12,464 nucleotides of DNA from Natronohydrobacter sp. (lineage in GTDB: Bacteria; Pseudomonadota; Alphaproteobacteria; Rhodobacterales; Rhodobacteraceae). The first letter of the stretch is position 1, and each line of letters starts with the position of its first letter. The notes below the pieces were generated by a model. The model did no database searches. It was not told the DNA's origin and saw nothing but the letters and a program-made list of their open reading frames with translations. The DNA lies in the NCBI GenBank assembly GCA_007118445.1, contig SKRP01000166.1, positions 1 to 12,464 of the forward strand. Reading direction: 5' to 3'. Of the stretch, positions 8,105-12,464 are shown in pieces. The position numbers were made by a program, and so were the translations under genes.

Positions 8105-8127
8105 AGCTTGGCACAGCAAGCCCGACC
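8096..8127 (-). terminator. Hairpin after the LysR-family gene, possible terminator
   Basis: The outer stem is GGTCGG (8096-8101) with CCGACC (8122-8127). After a four-base bulge, the inner stem is GCTTG (8106-8110) with CAAGC (8117-8121), closing a six-base loop. On the minus strand it lies about 40 bases past the LysR stop and is followed by TTCGTTTC, a modest U-rich run. It may end the regulator transcript, but the U-tract is weak. Confidence 0.35.
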
Positions 8128-8156
8128 CTATGTGACCGAGATCAGTCGTTTCTGCC

Positions 8157-8170
8157 TTGATGCAGATCAA
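8157..8170. promoter_or_regulatory. Second FNR/FnrL box, overlapping the LysR stop codon
   Basis: TTGAT-GCAG-ATCAA is a perfect match to the FNR consensus, centred at 8163.5 and 179 bases from the ccoG box. It covers the TGA stop (8169-8167) of the LysR-family gene. At class II spacing on the minus strand, transcription would start near 8122, with CACATA at the -10 position. No known gene starts right after it, so its target is uncertain: an extra input to ccoG or an unannotated transcript. Confidence 0.75.
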
Positions 8171-9075
8171 ACCGGACGCGCGGCAAGACTGAGCACAGGT
8201 GCGGCAGCAGCTTCGCGCTGCACCCAACGCACGAATGCCCGCAAGGGCGGGCGCTGGATACCCGGTCGTGTCAGCAGATAATAGCCGCGCGGGGTGTCAT
8301 CGCGTCGCACCACCTGCAAACGCCCGTCGCGCAGATCATCCGCAACCAACCCTTCGGTGACCACGGCCAGTCCCTGCCCCGCGCGTGCGGCCTCGAGCAT
8401 CAGGTTGCCCGGCAGATGCACCATGCCGCCGCGCCGGGGTTTCGGGATCCCCTGTCGGGCCAGAAATTCCAGCGCCTCGGCATGGCCCAGTTCACTCAGC
8501 CAGGGCAGCCGGGTCAGGGTTTCGGGATCGGCGAGGTCATGGCCTTGCAGCACTGCAGGCGATCCGACCAGAACCAGCGAGACCGGCAAAAGCAACACTG
8601 CCTCCAGCCCCGGCCAGTGCCCGGTGCCGTGGCGGATTGCCGCATCATAGCCACCCGGTTCCAGTTTGCGCAGCGTCGGGCTTGGATCAAGCACCAGATC
8701 GGCCTGCGGATGGGCGGCACGAAACCGGCCCAGACGCGGGACCAGCCAGGCGCTGGCAAACATCGGGGTTGTGGTCAGATGCAGCGCGCGTTCGTCCTGT
8801 GCTGCAGTCACGTCCCGCACGATCCGGGCGATTTCGTCAAAGCCCTGTCGCAGCCCTTCGGCCAGATGGCGGCCTTCATCGGTCAGTTCCACCCCTCGCC
8901 CGCTGCGCGACACAAGGGCCAAATCCAGGGTCTTTTCCAGGTTGCGGATTTGCTGACTGACGGCGGCATGGGTCACGCCAAGCCGCGCGGCGGCGGTGAC
9001 CACAGAGCCTGTCTCGGCCAGCACGGAAAACGCCCGAAGCGCCGAAAGCGGCGGCATGGTCTGCCAGTCAATCAT
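8167..9075 (-). CDS. LysR-family transcriptional regulator, GcvA-like
   Basis: This 302-residue protein has the standard LysR layout. An N-terminal winged helix-turn-helix (residues about 10-68) contains LSALRAFSVLAETGSV, THAAVSQQIRNLE and ELTDEGRHL. A linker helix and a two-lobed effector-binding domain (about 94-295) follow. The opening MIDWQTMPPLSALRAF is typical of the GcvA-like branch, although that does not prove control of glycine cleavage. The ATG at 9075 fits the family N-terminus but has no Shine-Dalgarno sequence in front (the upstream region is A/T-rich), so translation may be weak or use a short leader. It is divergent from a 49-codon gene with 96 bases between starts, the usual LysR arrangement for controlling itself and a neighbour. 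It sits between the two cco operons; the effector is unknown. Confidence 0.93.
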   Translation of the reverse strand: MIDWQTMPPLSALRAFSVLAETGSVVTAAARLGVTHAAVSQQIRNLEKTLDLALVSRSGRGVELTDEGRHLAEGLRQGFDEIARIVRDVTAAQDERALHLTTTPMFASAWLVPRLGRFRAAHPQADLVLDPSPTLRKLEPGGYDAAIRHGTGHWPGLEAVLLLPVSLVLVGSPAVLQGHDLADPETLTRLPWLSELGHAEALEFLARQGIPKPRRGGMVHLPGNLMLEAARAGQGLAVVTEGLVADDLRDGRLQVVRRDDTPRGYYLLTRPGIQRPPLRAFVRWVQREAAAAPVLSLAARPV

Positions 9076-9171
9076 GTCAGTTTTTCTAACACATCAAAAT
9101 CTTTCCGAAGTAGCCCAAGGCAACCATATGTGAGAATAAGATGCCATGAAACCCCAGACCCGGAGGCCACC

Positions 9172-9321
9172 ATGTTAGATTTCCATGCCAATACTCTCTT
9201 CCTCGCAACGCGGATACAGACCCTTGGATTTCGGGTCACCAAAGCGACGCAGGACCGCCGCCGCATGGCGGAAATGAGCGACTTTGTCCGGTTCCGTGCA
9301 CCCGGCAAGAGCAAGCTCTGA
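9172..9321 (+). CDS. Small basic protein of unknown function, divergent from the LysR gene
   Basis: The frame encodes 49 residues. A strong ribosome binding site, GGAGG at 9162-9166, stands five bases before the ATG, which makes translation likely. The product starts MLDFHANTLFLATRIQTLG, an amphipathic or mildly hydrophobic helix, and continues with an arginine-rich stretch (QDRRRMAEMSDFVRFRAPG) to a lysine-rich end. The RRMAEMSD portion faintly resembles the middle of DUF1127 (YjiS-like) small proteins, whose genes often sit by regulators in alphaproteobacteria. The downstream DIGL part of that motif is absent, so I do not assign the family. It is the only plus-strand gene between the cco operons and is followed 16 bases on by a terminator hairpin. 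Probably a target of the adjacent LysR regulator, by arrangement only. Confidence 0.65.
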   Translation: MLDFHANTLFLATRIQTLGFRVTKATQDRRRMAEMSDFVRFRAPGKSKL

Positions 9322-9337
9322 TATTGCTGGCATGACA

Positions 9338-9365
9338 AAGGCCGGCCCCGCGAGGGACCGGCCTT
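9338..9365. terminator. Bidirectional rho-independent terminator with GNRA-type loop
   Basis: AAGGCCGG (9338-9345) pairs perfectly with CCGGCCTT (9358-9365). Inside, one C/A mismatch is followed by CCC/GGG and a GCGA tetraloop. On the plus strand TTATTT follows, ending the 49-codon gene; on the minus strand TTTGTC follows, ending ccoNOQP 19 bases past the ccoP stop. The T-runs are short but the stem is strong and lies exactly between convergent genes. Confidence 0.8.
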
Positions 9366-9383
9366 ATTTCGCGAAATTGCAGA

Positions 9384-10304
9384 TTACTGACCGCCGCCCA
9401 ACTGGTGGACATAAGCAGCAACAGCCCGGATCTCCGCTTCGCGCAGGCGGGTCTCAAACCCCGGCATGACACCGAAGCGCGAATAGTAGATCGAGTGGCG
9501 GATGGCGTCGGGCGATCCACCATAGAGCCAGACCTGATTGTTCAGCGCAGGCGCCCCGATGAAGTAATCCCCCGAACCGTCATCCATGTGGCAAGATGCG
9601 CAGTTCAGCTCGTAATGCTCTTGCCCCAGCGCGGCCAGGTCGGCGTCATGATCCGCGCCCGAGAGCGACAGCACAAAATTGACGACCTGATCGATCTCCT
9701 CGTCTTCGAGCAAACCATCAACCCCGAAGGCAGGCATTTCCGACCAGCGCGCATCGGGGTAGTCCTCGTTGCGGATGCCCCAGGTGACAGTGGTCAGGAT
9801 ATCTTCCATCGTGCCCCCCCACAGCCAGTCATCGTTCAGCAGGTTCGGAAAGCCACTGGCCTGCACGCCTGCGCCGCCGGTGCCGTGGCATTGCGAACAT
9901 TGCGCGCGGAACACCGAGCCCCCGGCATTGATCGCGAAACGGTGCAGTTCATCATTGTCGCGAATCTCATCCAGATCCGTCTCGACCAGCTGGACAAAGA
10001 ACTGCTCGTTGCGGGTCTCGAACTCGGCGATTTCAGAAGCGACATTGGCGCGCGAGGAATAGCCAAGCAGACCCGAGGTCGCTGACTGAATGCCGGGCCA
10101 TGCCGGATATGCGATCCAGTAGCCGACCGACCAGACCACCGTGATGATGAAAATCCAGACCCACCAGCGCGGCATCGGGTTGTCATATTCCTCGATCCCG
10201 TCCCAGCTATGTCCCGTGGTCGGCGGCTCTTCTTTCAGCTTCACCGCCGGGTCAGGATATTGCCGCGACGGAGGCGTGACCTTGTTTTCGGAATTGTCAG
10301 CCAT
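9384..10304 (-). CDS. ccoP: cbb3-type cytochrome c oxidase subunit III, dihaem CcoP
   Basis: CcoP is the membrane-anchored dihaem c subunit that takes electrons from soluble or membrane cytochromes and passes them to CcoO. The 306-residue product has a cytoplasmic N-terminus with the conserved TTGHSWDGIEEYDNPMPRWW (residues 29-48) and one membrane helix (about 46-66). Two cytochrome c domains follow. Haem sites are CSQCH (C136, C139, H140) and CASCH (C235, C238, H239); likely axial methionines are M190 in SEMPAF and M280 in GVMPGF. The ATG shares its A with the TGA of ccoQ (TGATG), so it is translationally coupled; the ribosome binding site is weak (AGAGG). It is the last gene of ccoNOQP and is followed by a terminator. 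Length is normal and nothing is missing. Confidence 0.97.
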   Translation of the reverse strand: MADNSENKVTPPSRQYPDPAVKLKEEPPTTGHSWDGIEEYDNPMPRWWVWIFIITVVWSVGYWIAYPAWPGIQSATSGLLGYSSRANVASEIAEFETRNEQFFVQLVETDLDEIRDNDELHRFAINAGGSVFRAQCSQCHGTGGAGVQASGFPNLLNDDWLWGGTMEDILTTVTWGIRNEDYPDARWSEMPAFGVDGLLEDEEIDQVVNFVLSLSGADHDADLAALGQEHYELNCASCHMDDGSGDYFIGAPALNNQVWLYGGSPDAIRHSIYYSRFGVMPGFETRLREAEIRAVAAYVHQLGGGQ

Positions 10305-10522
10305 CAGCGGGCCTCTTTCGGATCTTGGTGACGTCCCGTCCGGGGGGCGGCGTCGCCCCCCTCTGGTCGGTCATCATTGCGGAAAATCGAATTCGCAGTC
10401 TCGTCATGCACTTTGCTGGAACCGGGGCGCAGGATGTAGATGAACACCCCGATGAAGAAGCAGAACATGAACAGCAGATGCCAACTGTCGGCAAAAGCGC
10501 GAAGCCATGTATAGGTTTCCAT
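10304..10522 (-). CDS. ccoQ: cbb3-type cytochrome c oxidase subunit CcoQ
   Basis: CcoQ (FixQ) is a small single-helix subunit that stabilises the oxidase, or in Rhodobacter shields it from oxygen damage. The product has 72 residues: METYTWLRAFADSWHLLFMF and FFIGVFIYILRPGSSK form the conserved helix and the RPG(S/N) turn typical of the family. The tail after about residue 40 is long, acidic/basic and low in hydrophobic residues, making the protein somewhat longer than many CcoQ proteins. Part of this tail (EGGDAAPRTG) is encoded by a perfect 8-base GC hairpin. A strong ribosome binding site, AGGAGG at 10528-10533, lies five bases before the ATG and abuts the ccoO stop. The stop overlaps the ccoP start by one base. 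Confidence 0.93.
   Translation of the reverse strand: METYTWLRAFADSWHLLFMFCFFIGVFIYILRPGSSKVHDETANSIFRNDDRPEGGDAAPRTGRHQDPKEAR
10342..10361. repeat. Perfect 8-base GC-only inverted repeat in the ccoQ tail
   Basis: GGGGGGCG (10342-10349) and CGCCCCCC (10354-10361) are exact reverse complements around a four-base loop. In the ccoNOQP mRNA this would be a very stable hairpin ending about 38 bases before the ccoP start codon. It could affect mRNA decay or ccoP translation. Confidence 0.7.
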
Positions 10523-10533
10523 AATGCCCTCCT

Positions 10534-11265
10534 TTAGCGGCTTGCATCCGGCACGAATGTGTCGAAATCGACCAAGGTGCCCAGCATCTGCATATAGGCG
10601 ATGATGGCGTCCATTTCAGTGATCCGACCCTCCTGGCCATCGAAGTTGCGCTGTTGTGCCCCAGGGTAGCGGTCGGCCACAGGATCGCCGAATTCATCGA
10701 CCTGCGCGAAGAAATCATCGACCGCATTCTCCATCATCTCATCGGTATAGGGATGACCGAGTGTGCGATAGACAGCCATGATGTCGCGCACATGCTCGGC
10801 GTCAGCACGGGTCAGGTCGCGGTTCATCATGAAGCCATAGGAGGGCATGATCGATTCCGGCACCACTGATTGCGGGGCAATCATGTGCTGCACATGCCAG
10901 TCATCCGAATAGCGCCCGCCCAGACGGGCCAGGTCCGGCCCGGTCCGCTTCGATCCCCACTGGAACGGATGGTCATACATCGATTCCGCCGCCAGCGAGT
11001 AATGCCCGTAGCGCTCCACCTCGTCGCGCATGGGGCGGATCATCTGGCTGTGACAGTTGTAACAGCCTTCGCGCAGATAAAGCTCGCGCCCCTTGATCTC
11101 GAGCGGGGAATAGGGCCGCATGCCTTCGACTTTCTCGATCGTGTTGTCGAGATAGAAGAGCGGCACGATCTGCACGATCCCCCCGATGGTGACGACCAGA
11201 AACGACAGCACCAGCAAGAGCGTGGCATGCGTTTCGATTTTCTTGTGATGGTCAAGAATACCCAT
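10534..11265 (-). CDS. ccoO: cbb3-type cytochrome c oxidase subunit II, monohaem CcoO
   Basis: CcoO is the membrane-bound monohaem c subunit that hands electrons from CcoP to the haem b centre of CcoN. The 243-residue product begins MGILDHHKKIETHATLLLVL and has one N-terminal membrane helix (about 14-36). The conserved REGCYNCHSQMIRP follows, with the haem site C68, C71, H72. The family stretch KRTGPDLARLGGRYSDDWH (106-124) comes next, then the likely axial methionine M140 in ESIMPSYG. The ATG lies 14 bases after the ccoN stop with GGCAGGA ahead of it, and the TAA stop is embedded in the ccoQ ribosome binding site. Normal length and all expected haem ligands are present. Confidence 0.97.
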   Translation of the reverse strand: MGILDHHKKIETHATLLLVLSFLVVTIGGIVQIVPLFYLDNTIEKVEGMRPYSPLEIKGRELYLREGCYNCHSQMIRPMRDEVERYGHYSLAAESMYDHPFQWGSKRTGPDLARLGGRYSDDWHVQHMIAPQSVVPESIMPSYGFMMNRDLTRADAEHVRDIMAVYRTLGHPYTDEMMENAVDDFFAQVDEFGDPVADRYPGAQQRNFDGQEGRITEMDAIIAYMQMLGTLVDFDTFVPDASR

Positions 11266-11279
11266 TGTCCTGCCCTTTC

Positions 11280-12464
11280 TTATTCAGCAGGGACCGCACG
11301 GCCCGCCGCTGCGCGCGCGCGCGCAGGGCTGTTCGTGATGGTCATCCACAGGTTGTAGCACATGATCACAGCACCGGCCAGAAACAGCGTCCCGCCAAGG
11401 CCGCGCACCACATACATCGGGAATTTCGCAGCAACCGTGTCAGCGAAAGAGTTCACGAGGAAACCCTGCGCATCGACTTCGCGCCACATCAGACCTTCCA
11501 TGATGCCGGTCACCCACATCGAGGCCGCGTAGAGCACGATCCCGATCGTCGCGAGCCAGAAATGCCAGCTGACCAACCGCAGGCTATACAACCCCTGCCG
11601 CTGCCAAAGCTTCGGCACAAGGTAATAGAGCATCCCGAAGGTGATCATCCCGTTCCAGCCAAGTGCTGCCGAATGCACATGCCCGATGGTCCAGTCTGTG
11701 TAATGTGACAGCGAGTTCACGGTCTTGATCGACATCATCGGCCCCTCGAACGTGGCCATGCCGTAAAAGCCCACCGACACCACCATCATGCGGATGATCG
11801 GGTCCGTGCGCAGCTTGTCCCAGGCACCCGAGAGCGTCATCAGACCGTTGATCATGCCGCCCCAGCTGGGCATCCACAGCATGATCGAGAAGGTCATGCC
11901 CAGTGTCTGCGCCCAATCCGGCAATGCCGTGTAATGCAGATGGTGCGGACCGGCCCAGATATACAGGAAGATCAGCGCCCAAAAATGCATGATCGACAGC
12001 TTGTAGCTATAGACCGGGCGCTCGGCCTGTTTGGGGATGAAGTAATACATCATCCCCAGGAAACCGGCAGTCAGGAAGAAGCCCACAGCGTTATGGCCAT
12101 ACCACCACTGGATCATGGCCGATTGCACACCGGACCAGACCGGGATCGACTTGGAGCCGACAAACGAGACCGGGATGGCGATATTGTTGACGATGTGCAG
12201 CATCGCGACTGTGATGATGAAGGCCATGTAGAACCAGTTGGCCACATAGATATGCGGTTCGCGGCGCTTGATGATCGTGCCCATGAACACCAGCAGGAAG
12301 GCGACCCAGACGATGGTCAGCCACAGGTCCGCCAACCATTCAGGTTCAGCATATTCATTGCCCTGGGTCGAGCCCAGCACATAGCCGGTTGCGGCCATCA
12401 GGATGAACAGCTGATAGCCCCAGAACACGAACCATGCGAGGCCCCCACCCCAGAGCCGCGCCGC
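11280..12464 (-). CDS. ccoN: cbb3-type cytochrome c oxidase subunit I CcoN, 5' end outside the window
   Basis: CcoN is the catalytic haem-copper subunit that reduces oxygen to water and pumps protons in the inner membrane. The frame stays open to the right edge (AARLWGGGLAWFVFWGYQ...), so the GTG at 12428 is an internal valine codon and not a start. About 394 of the usual 530-odd residues are visible, leaving roughly the first quarter, with one haem b ligand, outside. Copper and haem ligand motifs are present: YGHNAVGF (His at 12095-12093, CuB), WAGPHHLHYT (about 11930-11960, paired CuB histidines) and GHVHSAALGW (about 11655-11690, haem b3 and haem b ligands). Many membrane helices are evident. 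It heads the ccoNOQP operon; promoter and any FNR box lie beyond the window. Confidence 0.97.
   Translation of the reverse strand, partial: AARLWGGGLAWFVFWGYQLFILMAATGYVLGSTQGNEYAEPEWLADLWLTIVWVAFLLVFMGTIIKRREPHIYVANWFYMAFIITVAMLHIVNNIAIPVSFVGSKSIPVWSGVQSAMIQWWYGHNAVGFFLTAGFLGMMYYFIPKQAERPVYSYKLSIMHFWALIFLYIWAGPHHLHYTALPDWAQTLGMTFSIMLWMPSWGGMINGLMTLSGAWDKLRTDPIIRMMVVSVGFYGMATFEGPMMSIKTVNSLSHYTDWTIGHVHSAALGWNGMITFGMLYYLVPKLWQRQGLYSLRLVSWHFWLATIGIVLYAASMWVTGIMEGLMWREVDAQGFLVNSFADTVAAKFPMYVVRGLGGTLFLAGAVIMCYNLWMTITNSPARARAAAGRAVPAE

Larger units (their letters stand above)
7930..8166. other. Intergenic region between ccoG and the LysR-family gene
   Basis: This 237-base stretch has no convincing long gene. 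It holds the FNR box serving ccoG (7978-7991) and most of a second FNR box (8157-8170). Between them lie a hairpin (8096-8127) and a 9-base inverted repeat (8058-8066 with 8096-8104). The plus strand also contains a possible 28-codon frame from GTG 8049 to TGA 8135 (MSEAPTPDNTREQETKV...), with AAGGG six bases before the start. It lacks recognisable homology, so I do not call it as a gene. Confidence 0.6.

Noticed and set aside
9076..9171. Promoter and LysR-binding motifs between the divergent LysR and 49-codon genes
   Set aside because: Possible hexamers (TTTCCG/CATATG on plus, TTGCCT on minus) and an imperfect dyad near 9074-9094 exist, but none matches well enough to call.
9146..9178. Ten-codon upstream frame (MKPQTRRPPC) overlapping the start of the 49-codon gene
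   Set aside because: It contains the ribosome binding site of the next gene and has none of its own. It could be a leader peptide, but nothing beyond position supports it.
8416..9321. Long plus-strand frame opposite the LysR gene, ending with the 49-codon gene
   Set aside because: Most of it is antisense to the LysR gene. Only the part from ATG 9172, which has a strong ribosome binding site, is believable.
12426..12428. GTG as start of ccoN
   Set aside because: The frame continues open to the window edge, and CcoN is normally much longer, so this codon is internal.

Overview
The window looks like a chromosomal piece of an alphaproteobacterium of the Rhodobacter/Roseobacter group (Rhodobacterales). 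The evidence is high GC with strongly GC-biased third positions, a plant/alphaproteobacterial-type glutamate-cysteine ligase beside rsmE, a ccoNOQP/ccoGHIS cbb3 oxidase locus, and FNR-type boxes (TTGA-Y-N4-R-TCAA) of the kind used by FnrL. No mobile element, tRNA, rRNA or CRISPR array was seen.

Left third (1-3652, plus strand): the 3' bulk of rsmE (16S rRNA m3U1498 methyltransferase), a two-helix membrane protein of unknown function overlapping it by ATGA, gshA (first step of glutathione synthesis), and an LpxL/HtrB-type lysophospholipid acyltransferase. The last gene runs head-on into ccoS and overlaps its end by 13 bases.

Middle (3640-7929, minus strand): the cbb3 oxidase maturation operon ccoG-ccoH-ccoI-ccoS, tightly packed. 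CcoG is a membrane ferredoxin-like cupric reductase, CcoH a small assembly protein, CcoI a P1B copper ATPase and CcoS a small factor needed for cofactor loading. A clean FNR box sits at the right distance upstream of ccoG for anaerobic or microaerobic activation. Shine-Dalgarno placement favours a TTG start for ccoG.

Between the two cco operons (7930-9383) lies a 237-base intergenic stretch with two FNR boxes and inverted repeats that can pair in competing ways, then a LysR-family regulator (minus strand). A divergent 49-codon gene with a strong ribosome binding site follows, and then a GNRA-loop hairpin that can terminate transcription from both sides. This stretch is the least ordinary part of the window.

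Right third (9384-12464, minus strand): ccoP, ccoQ, ccoO and the 3' part of ccoN, the structural genes of the cbb3 cytochrome c oxidase. ccoN runs off the right edge, so its promoter is outside the window. Together the minus-strand genes encode a high-affinity terminal oxidase and the machinery that supplies its copper and assembles it. I see no wholly new system; the candidates for something undescribed are the inter-operon region and a very stable hairpin inside the ccoQ tail just ahead of ccoP.
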